A stretch of 64,000 nucleotides of DNA, taken from contig JAUNUQ010000011.1 in NCBI GenBank assembly GCA_030538075.1, positions 1-64,000 on the forward strand, read 5' to 3'. Both the position numbers and the translations under genes were made by a program. Origin of the DNA: Tissierellia bacterium (lineage in GTDB: Bacteria; Bacillota; Clostridia; Tissierellales; Peptoniphilaceae). Shown here piece after piece: positions 42,428 to 50,811 of the stretch. Below the pieces are notes generated by a model. The model did not search any database. It saw nothing but the letters and a program-made list of their open reading frames with translations, and was not told the origin of the DNA. Within the stretch, counting starts at the first letter, position 1. Every line of letters starts with the position of its first letter.

Positions 42428-43275
42428 TACCTCGTTTCACATACATAAACTAAATTATATTTATCCTTAAAATAGAAAAAAGCATTCTCTAACTTTGAAA
42501 CATGGTCAAAAATGCCAAATACCGTAGGCCCAGAGCCGCACATCAGCGCAGAGCGTGCACCAAGGCGGATCATATCCATTTTGATCTCACTGATATCTGG
42601 ATTAAAGTGGGTTGTGACGGCTTCTAGCCGATTGACCATATGGGGATAGACCAATTCGTCATTTTCCGATTCAATCCCCTGAATGAGTGCATCAAAATTC
42701 GCATCGACGGTCGGTGCCCGGTCAATATTATCATATACAGACTTGGTGCTCACGCCATAGCCCGTGTTGACCACTAAGAGCTTACGACCAGCAAAGTTCT
42801 TTAAAGGCGTTAACTCCTCCCCTTTACCTGTGCCGTAGGCAGTATTGCTATAGAAAAAGAAGGGCACATCCGCCCCGATTCGGATCCCGATCTGGCACAT
42901 CTCCTCCACAGAAAGGCCCAACTCCCAAAGCTCGTTGAGGGCTTTGATCATCGTCGCTGCATTGGAGCTACCTCCGGCCAGACCAGCTGCGATGGGTATG
43001 TTCTTTTCCAGATGCACTCGCACACCTGGATCTCCGCTGTATAATTCCTTCATCAAGTTCCAGGCAGTGAAGATCGTATTTCCTTCCCCCGTTGGGAGCT
43101 TTCGATAGTCACACGAGAATTGAAAGCCTCCTGGCTGAATCCGCAAATACATCCCATCTCGGAGATCTATCTGTTGGAAGATGGTCTCGATATTGTGATA
43201 ACCATCGGCTCTTTTATCTAAGACATTGAGTGCCAAATTGATCTTGGCATACGAATCCATGATCATCTCTTTCAT
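42427..43275 (-). CDS. ispE: 4-diphosphocytidyl-2-C-methyl-D-erythritol kinase
   Basis: GHMP kinase of the non-mevalonate isoprenoid pathway, 282 residues, feeding undecaprenol synthesis. Family features are SYAKINLALNVLDKRADGYH at the N terminus, the ATP loop PIAAGLAGGSSNAATMIKAL near residue 92, and the C-terminal ALMCGSGPTVFGIF. GGGGTGGAG precedes the ATG. It heads the operon leading into murI, murJ and probably the glycan genes. Confidence 0.94.
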   Translation of the reverse strand: MKEMIMDSYAKINLALNVLDKRADGYHNIETIFQQIDLRDGMYLRIQPGGFQFSCDYRKLPTGEGNTIFTAWNLMKELYSGDPGVRVHLEKNIPIAAGLAGGSSNAATMIKALNELWELGLSVEEMCQIGIRIGADVPFFFYSNTAYGTGKGEELTPLKNFAGRKLLVVNTGYGVSTKSVYDNIDRAPTVDANFDALIQGIESENDELVYPHMVNRLEAVTTHFNPDISEIKMDMIRLGARSALMCGSGPTVFGIFDHVSKLENAFFYFKDKYNLVYVCETR

Positions 43276-43310
43276 GCTCCACCCCTTTTATATGTCATAT
43301 TCATTTATCA

Positions 43311-43319
43311 ATTATATCA
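43311..43319 (-). promoter_or_regulatory. Extended -10 promoter before ispE
   Basis: The minus strand carries TGATATAAT about 35 bases upstream of the ispE ATG; no clear -35 is seen. It is the same extended -10 sequence as upstream of the RNA methyltransferase gene at 23529. Confidence 0.55.
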
Positions 43320-43365
43320 TAAGTGCCATTGGAAGGTCTACTTGGCAAGCTTCGTAGCGAACATC

Positions 43366-43401
43366 GAAAAACCCGAGCGTTCCCTTTGGAATGCTCGGGT
43401 C
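43366..43401 (-). terminator. Intrinsic terminator after veg
   Basis: ACCCGAGCATTCC pairs with GGGAACGCTCGGGT (one wobble) on the minus strand and is followed by TTTTTCG. It separates veg from ispE. Confidence 0.85.
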
Positions 43402-43455
43402 TTCAGATTCATCTTTGGGCGGGACCTTTTCCCTTCCGCCATCCGGTCTGGCCGG

Positions 43456-43695
43456 TTATATGATTTTCAGTTCTACTGTAGAAGTCAAAATATCGGAATA
43501 AGAGTAGGATACCGTTCGTTCGATATCAAATTCATTGTTTACCTTTACGGTAAAAATACTCGGGAAGGCGTCTACAATGACTCCTTCTCTCATCACAATG
43601 CGCTTTCTACCTTTATCTGTCTTTAATAAAACCTTCTTGCCGATATTCTCTTGCACTTCGTCCTTGATACAAGCCAGTTTATCCGTCTTCTTCAA
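43456..43695 (-). CDS. veg: Veg family protein
   Basis: A 79-residue protein of the Veg family, found widely in Firmicutes and linked in B. subtilis to spore outgrowth and biofilm matrix control. The core ENIGKKVLLKTDKGRKRIVM, followed by REGVIVDAFPSIFTVKV and SYSYSDILT, is characteristic and forms a small Sm/Kow-like barrel. A consensus promoter lies about 45 bases upstream and a terminator downstream, so it is a single-gene unit. Its molecular function is not settled. Confidence 0.9.
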   Translation of the reverse strand: MKKTDKLACIKDEVQENIGKKVLLKTDKGRKRIVMREGVIVDAFPSIFTVKVNNEFDIERTVSYSYSDILTSTVELKII

Positions 43696-43740
43696 TCATT
43701 ATCACCTTCCATTGACGTTGAGAAATGCCTTTACCGCCCT

Positions 43741-43769
43741 ATTATACAACAATTAGTTTGTAAAGTCAA
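43741..43769 (-). promoter_or_regulatory. Consensus promoter of veg
   Basis: TTGACT (43764-43769), 17 bases, TATAAT (43741-43746) on the minus strand. Strong veg promoters are a known trait of Firmicutes. Confidence 0.88.
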
Positions 43770-43848
43770 GAAGATTAAATATTATACATGAACCGATTTC
43801 CCTTGTCAATCGTTTTTGAAAAAAATAATGAAAATATTTTGTATAGAG

Positions 43849-43931
43849 AAAAGGTGGATATAGCGTATGCCTAAGAGATTCATTTCCCTTTTGGGCGAAG
43901 CGGTAAGAGCCCTTCCCCTTCAAAATCCACC
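43849..43931 (-). terminator. Long hairpin after mgtE
   Basis: GGTGGAT pairs with ATCCACC across about 65 bases and is followed by TTTTCTC on the minus strand. The interior contains further pairs such as GGGC with GCCC. It probably terminates mgtE; the large structured interior is unusual for a plain terminator. Confidence 0.55.
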
Positions 43932-43937
43932 CGACTC

Positions 43938-45275
43938 TTACAGTCCCAATACGGCCGATGCAATATTGAAATAGATGATCAGACAACTGGCATCTACAAT
44001 CGTCGTGATCAGGGGCGCTGCCATAATCGCCGGATCCAGCTTGAATTTCGCAGCGGCGATGGGCAGGAGACCTCCAATGACCATTGCCGACATCACTGTC
44101 ATCATCATCGTAATCGACACGACGAAGGAAATCGCCGGACTCACCTTATCGAGTAGGATCAAGCGAAAGAAATTGACGACCGCCAAAATCGTGCCGACGA
44201 TGATCGAAACCACCAGCTCCTTCCGAAGGACTCTCTTCCAATCACTGTGCTCGATCTCCCCAGTGGCCATTCCACGGATGATCAAAGTGGAGGATTGATT
44301 TCCCGAGTTTCCGCCTGTTCCCATCAACATGGGAATAAAGGCATTCAGAACGACAACGCTGGTTAGCACCTCGCTGAAGTTGTCGATGATCCCTCCAGAG
44401 ATCGTAGCGGTGATCATCAATATCAAAAGCCAGCCAATTCGGTTCTTCGCCAATTTAAAAAAGCTCGTAGACAGGTAGGGCTCCTCAGATGGCGTCAGAC
44501 CCGCCATGCGGTGGAAGTCCTCCGTGTCCTCCTCTTGGATGACGTCGATGATATCATCGACCGTGATAATCCCCACCATCCGCCTCTCTTCATCCACTAC
44601 GGGGATCGCTGTGTATCCGTATTTAATAAAGACTTCCGAGACATATTCCTGATCGTCTAGCGTCTTCACATAGACCACATCATCATCCATGATCTCTGAG
44701 ATGCGTTGATCTAGCTCTGCAGTCAGGATCTGGCGCAGGGACACAAAGCCCAGTAATTTCCGCTCAGCATCGGTCACATAACAGATATAGACCGTAACCT
44801 TGTCCACGCCATTTTTATTGATATAGTCCAGCGCCTGTTGCACTGTGAAGTACTGTTTCAAGACGACATATTCCGTCGTCATGATCGTCCCTGCGGACTT
44901 CTCCGGATAATGGAGGATCTGATTGATCAATTCACGGTTTTCCGCCGTGGTATTGCGCAGGATTTTCTTGACGGCATTGGCCGGCATCTCCTCGATGAAA
45001 TCGACCATATCATCCATATACATCTCATTGATGATACGGGAGACCTGTTGGTCCGTCGACGATTCCACGATTTGCATCTGCCTGTCAGAGTCCAATTCAG
45101 TGAAGACCTCAGCCGCTAAATCCTTGCCCAAGAGACGAAACACGATCAGGGAATCCCTGGCTGATAATTCCTCCATCAGTTCCGAAATATCGATGGCATT
45201 TATATCGCTCAGCTCACGACTGAGCTTCACATAATTCCGTTCCCCGAGCAACTCGAGTACATCTTCTAATCGCAT
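43938..45275 (-). CDS. mgtE: Magnesium transporter MgtE
   Basis: Mg2+ channel/transporter of 445 residues. The cytoplasmic MgtE N domain (about 15-125, with acidic repeats) is followed by two CBS domains (about 135-255, ending GIITVDDIIDVIQEEDTEDF), a plug helix and five transmembrane helices. The pore motif PMLMGTGGNSGNQSS is intact, and DPAIMAAPLITTIVDAS lies in the last helices. Gating by intracellular Mg2+ through the N and CBS domains is known for the family. No M-box riboswitch is seen in the short 113-base gap shared with the divergent hesB-like gene. Confidence 0.94.
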   Translation of the reverse strand: MRLEDVLELLGERNYVKLSRELSDINAIDISELMEELSARDSLIVFRLLGKDLAAEVFTELDSDRQMQIVESSTDQQVSRIINEMYMDDMVDFIEEMPANAVKKILRNTTAENRELINQILHYPEKSAGTIMTTEYVVLKQYFTVQQALDYINKNGVDKVTVYICYVTDAERKLLGFVSLRQILTAELDQRISEIMDDDVVYVKTLDDQEYVSEVFIKYGYTAIPVVDEERRMVGIITVDDIIDVIQEEDTEDFHRMAGLTPSEEPYLSTSFFKLAKNRIGWLLILMITATISGGIIDNFSEVLTSVVVLNAFIPMLMGTGGNSGNQSSTLIIRGMATGEIEHSDWKRVLRKELVVSIIVGTILAVVNFFRLILLDKVSPAISFVVSITMMMTVMSAMVIGGLLPIAAAKFKLDPAIMAAPLITTIVDASCLIIYFNIASAVLGL

Positions 45276-45327
45276 TTTGTCACCTCCCGTTCCATTTTAT
45301 CACAAATCGTGCCAATTCTAAAGGTGT

Positions 45328-45357
45328 TTGCAACTGGGATTCTAGGGTAAATAATAC
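45328..45357 (+). promoter_or_regulatory. Promoter of the HesB-like gene
   Basis: TTGCAA (45328-45333), an 18-base spacer and TAATAC (45352-45357), about 30 bases before the ATG. Confidence 0.55.
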
Positions 45358-45388
45358 TTGAACTAAAAAAATTAACGGGAGTGATACC

Positions 45389-45706
45389 ATGCAAATAAAT
45401 ATTTCGAACAAAGCTCGCAAGATGCTAGAGGAGTCTCTGGAGGGACGTCCAGATAAACTGCTCAAACTCAAAATGGTCAAATACGACTGCCACGGTCCCG
45501 TCATCGCCCTATCCCTGACAGGTCAAGACGAAGCCCAAGCCGTGGTCGAAGCAGAGGGATTTCGATTCTCCGTGGACCCAGAAGAGGAAAAACTCTTCGA
45601 GCAAATCTCCATCGACTACGAAGACGCAGGAATCGATGAGGGTTTCCAAGTGCGTGCCGAGAGCTCTTCCCTAGGTAAATGCTTCTTCACAGATGAGGTT
45701 GAATAA
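45389..45706 (+). CDS. HesB/IscA-like protein
   Basis: A 105-residue protein of the HesB-like group, with MQINISNKARKMLEESL at the start and a single core cysteine in VKYDCHGPVIAL near residue 34. A second Cys is near the C terminus (LGKCFF). It lacks the C-terminal CxC pair of IscA carriers, so it is not a classical A-type Fe-S scaffold. HesB-like proteins are known to occur as selenoproteins in some anaerobes; this copy has Cys. ACGGGAGTG precedes the ATG. It is divergent from mgtE and followed by the DUF1858 gene. Confidence 0.78.
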   Translation: MQINISNKARKMLEESLEGRPDKLLKLKMVKYDCHGPVIALSLTGQDEAQAVVEAEGFRFSVDPEEEKLFEQISIDYEDAGIDEGFQVRAESSSLGKCFFTDEVE

Positions 45707-45727
45707 TTCCGATCAAATCAGTATAAT
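45699..45727 (+). promoter_or_regulatory. Promoter of the DUF1858 gene, overlapping the end of the HesB-like gene
   Basis: TTGAAT (45699-45704), 17 bases, TATAAT (45722-45727). The -35 overlaps the last codons of the preceding gene, so the small gene can be expressed on its own. Confidence 0.7.
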
Positions 45728-45755
45728 ATAATCAAATCGAATTAGGAGGTGTGCA

Positions 45756-45941
45756 ATGGAAATTACAAAGGATATGCTAATCGGCGACATCATTCGACAA
45801 AAGCCGGCGACCATAGAAGCCCTGATGAACGCGGGCATGGGCTGCGTTGGCTGCCCTGCTAGCCAGATGGAATCCATCGAGGAAGCCGCTCAAGTTCATG
45901 GCATGGATTTAGATGAACTGCTTAAAAAACTGAATGCATAG
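45756..45941 (+). CDS. DUF1858 domain protein
   Basis: A 61-residue single-domain DUF1858 protein. The characteristic elements are the N-terminal ITKDMLIGDIIRQKPAT and a GMGCVGCPAS motif near residue 28-37 with the CxxC pair. The domain also occurs fused to hybrid-cluster and other redox proteins, so a metal or redox cofactor role is plausible but unproven. AGGAGGTG precedes the ATG, and a strong terminator follows. Confidence 0.85.
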   Translation: MEITKDMLIGDIIRQKPATIEALMNAGMGCVGCPASQMESIEEAAQVHGMDLDELLKKLNA

Positions 45942-45958
45942 GTAGCCCTATGAAGCTT

Positions 45959-45989
45959 GCCCCGAGGAGACTCGGGGCTTTGTCTTTTT
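45959..45989 (+). terminator. Intrinsic terminator after the DUF1858 gene
   Basis: GCCCCGAG-gaga-CTCGGGGC followed by TTTGTCTTTTT on the plus strand. Confidence 0.9.
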
Positions 45990-46085
45990 AGCCATTGGCA
46001 AGGAAGGTCGATTTTTGTGATGCGAAATGCCCTCCCTCCATATCAGCCCAATAGATGATCAATGCGATCCCACCTTTTTTCGCAC

Positions 46086-46111
46086 AAAAAAAGGACTGTG
46101 GGAACAGTCCC
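46086..46111 (-). terminator. Intrinsic terminator after the glutaredoxin gene
   Basis: GGACTGT-tccc-ACAGTCC followed by seven T on the minus strand, 15 bases downstream of the stop codon. Confidence 0.9.
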
Positions 46112-46125
46112 TTCGGTTCTTAAGC

Positions 46126-46356
46126 CTACAACTTCAACAGATCTGCAATACGCTTTTGATCAAAGCCCACGATCTCTTCTCCGTCAATGATGACGACAGG
46201 TACGCCCATATGTCCTTTTTCCATCAGTTCTTTGCGAGCCTGCGCGTCTGTGGATACATTCTTCTCCGTGAAGGCGATATTATGTTCATTTAGATAATCC
46301 TTAGCTGCAGTGCAATAAGGGCAGGTGTTACTGGAATAGACGACTACATTTGCCAT
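46126..46356 (-). CDS. Glutaredoxin/NrdH-like thiol-disulfide protein
   Basis: A 76-residue thioredoxin-fold protein with active site SSNTCPYCTAAK near residue 10-21, the cis-Pro in MGVPVVII, and the glutathione/substrate loop IVGFDQ. Such small glutaredoxin-like proteins reduce disulfides or deliver electrons to ribonucleotide reductase. The ATG at 46354-46356 has GAGGAG seven bases upstream and is preferred over the ATG two codons earlier. It is a single-gene unit. Confidence 0.9.
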   Translation of the reverse strand: MANVVVYSSNTCPYCTAAKDYLNEHNIAFTEKNVSTDAQARKELMEKGHMGVPVVIIDGEEIVGFDQKRIADLLKL

Positions 46357-46527
46357 TTTCATTCTCCTCTAATTGTTAAAATAATTTGTTACATTCTATT
46401 TTTACCCTGAAAATCGAGAAATAAACATAGGCTCTCGACTAGAGATAGATTGAGCAGCATTGAAAAGAGAAGATCGAATGAGGATGCTTCGAGACAGAAC
46501 ATAACTCAACTAATAGCATCCATGCAG

Positions 46528-47385
46528 TTAGTTTCCCGATATCTCTCTTGTAATTTCGATAAAATCTCCCAAAGACAGATTCTCTGCCCGCAGCTTAGGA
46601 GAAAGATTCAGCCTCTCCAGTACTTCTAATAGAACCGCCTTCTCCACTCCCGCCTCTTCTGCTGTCAGGGAGTTCAGGATGGTCTTTCGCCTCTGATTGA
46701 AGCCGGCTCGGACCAATCGGAACAACAAATCCTCGTCGATTTCCGGTAGATGGGTTTTGCGCACCAGATGCACAACTGCGGAATCCACATTGGGCTTGGG
46801 ACGAAAGACAGTCCTAGGCACTTTAAAGAGTTTCTTCCCTTTGGTATAATAGGCGATCAATACGCTCAGAGAGCCGTAGTCCTTGGTGCCCGGCTCCGCC
46901 ACCATCCGGTCTGCCACTTCATTTTGTAGTAGGACCGTCATAGAAGTCAGCGGCAGCCTCTCCTCTAGCAGCTTCGCCACCAACACCGTACCCACATTGT
47001 AGGGGAGATTGGCGACGAGCTTGGGTCTGAGGCCATTTCCCTTGGACTCGATCAGCTCCTGAAAATCCGTCTCCATCGCATCCTGGTGGATCACTTCCAC
47101 ATTGTCATAGGCTGCTAAGGTCTCCTTCAAAATGGGGATCAGCCTGCGGTCCAGCTCCACCGCCACCACTTTCTCAGACCGAATCGCCAGTTCCTCCGTC
47201 AGAGTTCCCACCCCAGGGCCGATCTCCAGCACAAAATCCTCCTTTGACAGGTCAGCACCATCGGCAATCCTGCGCAGTACATTTCCATCGATCAGAAAAT
47301 TTTGTCCGAGGGCTTTACTAAAAGTAAAGCCGTGTTTTTCAAGAACACGGCTGAGATAAGCGGGCATATACAATCTTTCGGTCAT
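46528..47385 (-). CDS. rsmA: 16S rRNA (adenine1518/1519-N6)-dimethyltransferase KsgA
   Basis: Dimethylates two adjacent adenines near the 3' end of 16S rRNA during small-subunit maturation. The 285-residue protein has SKALGQNFLID near the N terminus, the SAM-binding VLEIGPGVGTLTEEL, and the catalytic motif ANLPYNVGT in which N-L-P-Y matches the family. The C-terminal helical domain ends with FIEITREISG. It overlaps the rnmV stop and is last in the operon metG-tatD-rnmV-rsmA, an arrangement common in Firmicutes. Confidence 0.95.
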   Translation of the reverse strand: MTERLYMPAYLSRVLEKHGFTFSKALGQNFLIDGNVLRRIADGADLSKEDFVLEIGPGVGTLTEELAIRSEKVVAVELDRRLIPILKETLAAYDNVEVIHQDAMETDFQELIESKGNGLRPKLVANLPYNVGTVLVAKLLEERLPLTSMTVLLQNEVADRMVAEPGTKDYGSLSVLIAYYTKGKKLFKVPRTVFRPKPNVDSAVVHLVRKTHLPEIDEDLLFRLVRAGFNQRRKTILNSLTAEEAGVEKAVLLEVLERLNLSPKLRAENLSLGDFIEITREISGN

Positions 47386-47933
47386 CGCTCCTCCATTCTA
47401 CCGATCACCCGGCGATTCGCCTCTTCAAATTCATTCCGGGTAATCCCATAGCCATTTAGTTTTTTTAGTAATTGCTTGCCGTTTAGATAGCCGATGCCCA
47501 GCTCTTCACAGAGCTGTCTTCTCCTCACACTGGCTTCTGGACCGCCGGAAAGGCCGTAGTCCCTCAGGTCCTTTTCCGAAAAGATCTGAGCAGCATTCCT
47601 CTCTAAGGGCTTCGCCAGGGCGATTGCACGCCGAATTTCTTCACCGCTCGCATGCTCCACACCAATGTCCAATTTCTTTGTAGCCTCTTCCCTGCGCACA
47701 TAAGCGTGTTTGCAGCCCGGAATTTGGCTGCTCAGCAGCTCGCGAATCCGCTTTCCCGCATAGTCCGGATCCGTCAAGATGATCAGACCGTGGCGCTCTT
47801 GCAGCCTCTTGAGCTCTTCCATGCGCGCCTTGGAGATGCGAATCCCCCCAGTGGCAATCACTTCACAGTCCAATGCGGCCTTTACCGCACGGACGTCCTC
47901 ACGGCCCTCGACGACGATAATCTCTTGGATCAT
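47382..47933 (-). CDS. rnmV: Ribonuclease M5
   Basis: Toprim-fold nuclease that matures 5S rRNA, 183 residues. The Toprim glutamate is in EIIVVEGREDVRAVKAAL at the N terminus and the DxD pair in IILTDPDYAGKRIRELL near residue 55. The C-terminal part with SGGPEASVRRRQLCEELGIG is family-typical. It overlaps tatD by four bases and rsmA by four bases, pointing to translational coupling within the operon. Confidence 0.94.
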   Translation of the reverse strand: MIQEIIVVEGREDVRAVKAALDCEVIATGGIRISKARMEELKRLQERHGLIILTDPDYAGKRIRELLSSQIPGCKHAYVRREEATKKLDIGVEHASGEEIRRAIALAKPLERNAAQIFSEKDLRDYGLSGGPEASVRRRQLCEELGIGYLNGKQLLKKLNGYGITRNEFEEANRRVIGRMEER

Positions 47934-48703
47934 CGGAGCTTCTCAAAGAGCCGCAGAGTATTCTCTCGGGTCAGCTTCGCCAGTTCCTCGTAGCTCATCC
48001 CGCGCAGTTTGGCGATCTCCCTGGCCACATAGACCACTTTACTGGGGTCATTGCGCTTGCCACGCTTTGGCTCCGGAGAGAGATAGGGCGAGTCCGTCTC
48101 CACTAGGAGCCTGTCCGCCGGCACCATCGCCGCTACTTCCTTAGGCACCCGGGCATTCTTAAAAGTCACAGGTCCTGCCAGAGAGATATAATAACCCAGC
48201 CCCAAATACCGCTTTGCCATCTCCACTGAGCCACTGTAGCAGTGCATGACGCCCTTGACCCGTCCCTGAAACTCCTCTAGTAATGCAAAAGTATCCTGAT
48301 CCGCTTCCCGGGAGTGGATTAATACGGGGAGCTGAACCTCTTCCGCCAACTCCAACTGACGGCGAAATACAGTCTTTTGTAATTCCCGTGGGCTGTTGTC
48401 GTAATAATAATCCAGCCCGATCTCTCCAATGGCAACCACTTTGGGCAGGGAAGCCGCCTGTTTATAATAGGCAAAGTCCTCTTCTGTAAATCCATCTGCA
48501 TCATGGGGATGGGTCCCGACTGCAGCGTAGATATTCTCATAGATCTCAGATAGGCTGATCGCCTTCTCAGAAGAGGTCCTGTCTGCTCCTGGATTGATCA
48601 CCAAATCGACGCCCAATTCATTGAGTTGTGTGATCAATTGGTCGCGGTCTTCATCAAATCTGGGATCATCTAGATGGGCATGGCTGTCAATCAAATATTC
48701 CAT
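47930..48703 (-). CDS. tatD: TatD family metal-dependent hydrolase/deoxyribonuclease
   Basis: A 257-residue TIM-barrel hydrolase. Metal ligands are seen in IDSHAHLDDPRF (HxH), AIGEIGLDYYYD (Glu), LPVLIHSREAD (His), VMHCYSGS (His) and VETDSPYLSP (Asp). TatD enzymes are Mg-dependent 3'-5' nucleases or tRNA-quality-control nucleases. The start codon overlaps the metG stop region (48703) and the stop overlaps rnmV. Confidence 0.93.
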   Translation of the reverse strand: MEYLIDSHAHLDDPRFDEDRDQLITQLNELGVDLVINPGADRTSSEKAISLSEIYENIYAAVGTHPHDADGFTEEDFAYYKQAASLPKVVAIGEIGLDYYYDNSPRELQKTVFRRQLELAEEVQLPVLIHSREADQDTFALLEEFQGRVKGVMHCYSGSVEMAKRYLGLGYYISLAGPVTFKNARVPKEVAAMVPADRLLVETDSPYLSPEPKRGKRNDPSKVVYVAREIAKLRGMSYEELAKLTRENTLRLFEKLR

Positions 48704-50652
48704 CAGGAAATATCCGCTCCGCTCTCGATATCTTCCAGAACCGTCAAAAGAGTCAAATCCTCACCACTCTCTGCTGCCAATATCATCCCATTGGACTCAA
48801 CGCCTCTTAGCACGACGGGCTTCAAATTCGTGATCGCAATCACTTTCTTTCCGATCAGGTCCTCCGGTCCATACCATTTTTTTATTCCAGAGACGATCTG
48901 GCGGATTTCCTCGCCGATTTTCACTTGAAACACCAATAGCTTATCCGCCTTAGGATGTGGGCTGCACTCGAGGATCTCGGCGACTTGGAACTGCAGCTTC
49001 GAAAAGTCATCGATGGTGACCTCGGGCTTCCCCTCTTTTTCAGGGGCCTTGCCAGCAGCCTCTTTTTCCCTTTCCCGCTGCTGAATCAGATCCTTCATCA
49101 CCTTATCTAAGATCTCCACTTCCTTCTCGACATCCAGCCTTTGAAATAAATTATCTCCTCGAACCACTTTCGTACCTGCAGGGATTTGTCCAAACACTTT
49201 GGTGCTCTCCCATCCGGCATTTTGGATTCCCAGCTGTTCGCCAATTCGGCGTGAGGTCTCTCCCATAAAGGGCTCGATCAGTTGGGCGATCACTCGAATC
49301 GATTCACTTAGATTATAGAGCACCGTCGTCAACCGCTGCGTATTCTCCTCTTTTCCCAGCTTCCAAGGAGCGGTCTCGTCGATATATTTATTGGTTCGGC
49401 GCACCAGGGTCCAGATCTCCTCAAGGGCTCCGCTATAGTCCAACTCCTCCATACAGTCTTCGACCTTCTGCGCTACGCCAACGGCGATTCCCTTCAGCTC
49501 CTCATCTACCGGCTCCATCAGCTGGGGCTCTGGGATGATGCCACCAAAGTATTTTTCGACCATCGTAATCGTACGGGACACCAGATTCCCCAGATCATTT
49601 GCCAAATCCGAGTTCAATCTCTGGATGAACTTCTCCTTTGTGAAATTACCATCCATGCCAAAGGTGAACTCCCTTAGCACAAAATACTTCAGAGCATCTA
49701 CTCCATATCGCTCGATCAATGGCTCCGCGTAGACCACATTGCCCTTGGACTTGCTCATCTTATCTTGATCGAAGAGGATCCACCCATGGGCAAAGACCTG
49801 CTTTGGCAGGGGCAAATCCAATGCCATCAATAGCGCTGGCCAAATGACCACATGGAAACGGACGATCTCCTTTGCCATCAAATGCACATTGGCCGGCCAG
49901 TATTTCTGATATCTGCTATCGTCCTCACTGAGATATCCGAGGGCCGATAGATAGCAGGTCAAGGCATCGATCCATACATAGATCACATGTTTCTCATCAA
50001 AGGGCACCTTGATGCCCCAATCGAAATTCGTTCGCGAGACCGAGAGATCATCCAATCCGTCTTTTAGGAAGTTATTGACCATCTCATTTTTACGGGAGTT
50101 GGGCTTAATAAAGTCAGGGTTCTCATCATAATATGCGAGGAGCTTGTCCCGATAGGCAGACAACCTGAAAAAATAACTCTCCTCTTCCCTGTACTCCACC
50201 TCTCGACCGCAGTCGGGGCAGTTTCCCTCATTCAATTGGGAATCCGTCCAAAAGGATTCACAGGGCGTGCAATAGTGGCCCTTATAGGTGTCCTTGTAGA
50301 TCTCACCCTTATCGTAGAGCGTTTTAAATATCTCCTGGACCATCTTCTCATGGACCGGATCTGTAGAGCGTTGAAATACGTCATAGTCAATCTGCAGCAT
50401 ATTCCAGAGCTGCTTCGCAGAATCCACAATCCCGTCGATATACTCCAGGGGCTCCATTCCCGCGTCGTTTGCAGCATTTTGTAGTTTTTGCCCATGTTCG
50501 TCCGTTCCAGTGACCAAATAGGCATCATAACCCAATAACTTTTTAAATCGTTTTAGGCAATCCGCAGCAATCGTCGTATAGGTATGACCCAGGTGCAGAT
50601 TATTGTTTGGATAATAAATTGGGGTGGTGATGTAAAACGTCTTTTTCTCCAT
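48703..50652 (-). CDS. metG: Methionyl-tRNA synthetase with C-terminal tRNA-binding domain
   Basis: Charges tRNA-Met. The 649-residue class I synthetase has TPIYYPNNNLHLGHTYTTI with the HIGH-type motif (HLGH), a zinc-binding insertion with CTPCESFW and NCPDCGREV, and the KMSKS motif as KMSKSKGN near residue 300. An anticodon-binding helical domain follows, then a Trbp111/EMAP-like OB-fold from about residue 545 (FQVAEILECSPHPKADKLLV). It heads the operon metG-tatD-rnmV-rsmA. Its short leader carries a terminator hairpin immediately before the AGGAGGAAG ribosome site, so transcription attenuation is likely. Confidence 0.96.
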   Translation of the reverse strand: MEKKTFYITTPIYYPNNNLHLGHTYTTIAADCLKRFKKLLGYDAYLVTGTDEHGQKLQNAANDAGMEPLEYIDGIVDSAKQLWNMLQIDYDVFQRSTDPVHEKMVQEIFKTLYDKGEIYKDTYKGHYCTPCESFWTDSQLNEGNCPDCGREVEYREEESYFFRLSAYRDKLLAYYDENPDFIKPNSRKNEMVNNFLKDGLDDLSVSRTNFDWGIKVPFDEKHVIYVWIDALTCYLSALGYLSEDDSRYQKYWPANVHLMAKEIVRFHVVIWPALLMALDLPLPKQVFAHGWILFDQDKMSKSKGNVVYAEPLIERYGVDALKYFVLREFTFGMDGNFTKEKFIQRLNSDLANDLGNLVSRTITMVEKYFGGIIPEPQLMEPVDEELKGIAVGVAQKVEDCMEELDYSGALEEIWTLVRRTNKYIDETAPWKLGKEENTQRLTTVLYNLSESIRVIAQLIEPFMGETSRRIGEQLGIQNAGWESTKVFGQIPAGTKVVRGDNLFQRLDVEKEVEILDKVMKDLIQQREREKEAAGKAPEKEGKPEVTIDDFSKLQFQVAEILECSPHPKADKLLVFQVKIGEEIRQIVSGIKKWYGPEDLIGKKVIAITNLKPVVLRGVESNGMILAAESGEDLTLLTVLEDIESGADIS

Positions 50653-50674
50653 CTCTTCCTCCTATAAATAAAAA

Positions 50675-50703
50675 ATCCTTCGCCTCGATTGAGACGAAAG
50701 GAT
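50675..50703 (-). terminator. Attenuator hairpin in the metG leader
   Basis: ATCCTTTCGTCTC and GAGGCGAAGGAT form a 12-pair stem with wobble pairs, followed by TTTTTTA on the minus strand. It stands between the metG promoter and the metG ribosome site. Upstream TTGCTTCG can pair with CGAGGCGAA of the 3' arm as an antiterminator. Confidence 0.75.
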
Positions 50704-50754
50704 GATGTCTGTCGAAGCAACTGAGGAGGACAAAACCCTCCCCGCTTTGCTCTA

Positions 50755-50783
50755 ATAGTACTAAAAAACGGGAAAATCGTCAA
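50755..50783 (-). promoter_or_regulatory. Promoter of the metG operon
   Basis: TTGACG (50778-50783), 17 bases, TACTAT (50755-50760) on the minus strand. The predicted leader of about 95 bases is too short for an ordinary T-box. Confidence 0.75.
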
Positions 50784-50811
50784 TATTTCCCGTTCTCCCT
50801 ACCCTTGGAGT

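Noticed and set aside
43849..43931. A riboswitch in the structured region after mgtE
   Set aside because: It is downstream of mgtE and upstream of the veg promoter, so no gene would be controlled by it; it fits better as an mgtE terminator.
43753..43986. Open frame of 77 codons between veg and mgtE
   Set aside because: It overlaps the mgtE end, the mgtE terminator and the veg promoter, has no ribosome site, and its sequence is not protein-like.
45276..45388. M-box magnesium riboswitch before mgtE
   Set aside because: The gap is only 113 bases and shared with a divergent gene; no M-box core or terminator is visible.
46027..46293. Plus-strand frame of 88 codons over the glutaredoxin gene
   Set aside because: Antisense shadow of the glutaredoxin gene and its terminator.
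47652..48144. Plus-strand frames opposite rnmV and tatD
   Set aside because: Antisense to well-identified genes and without ribosome sites.
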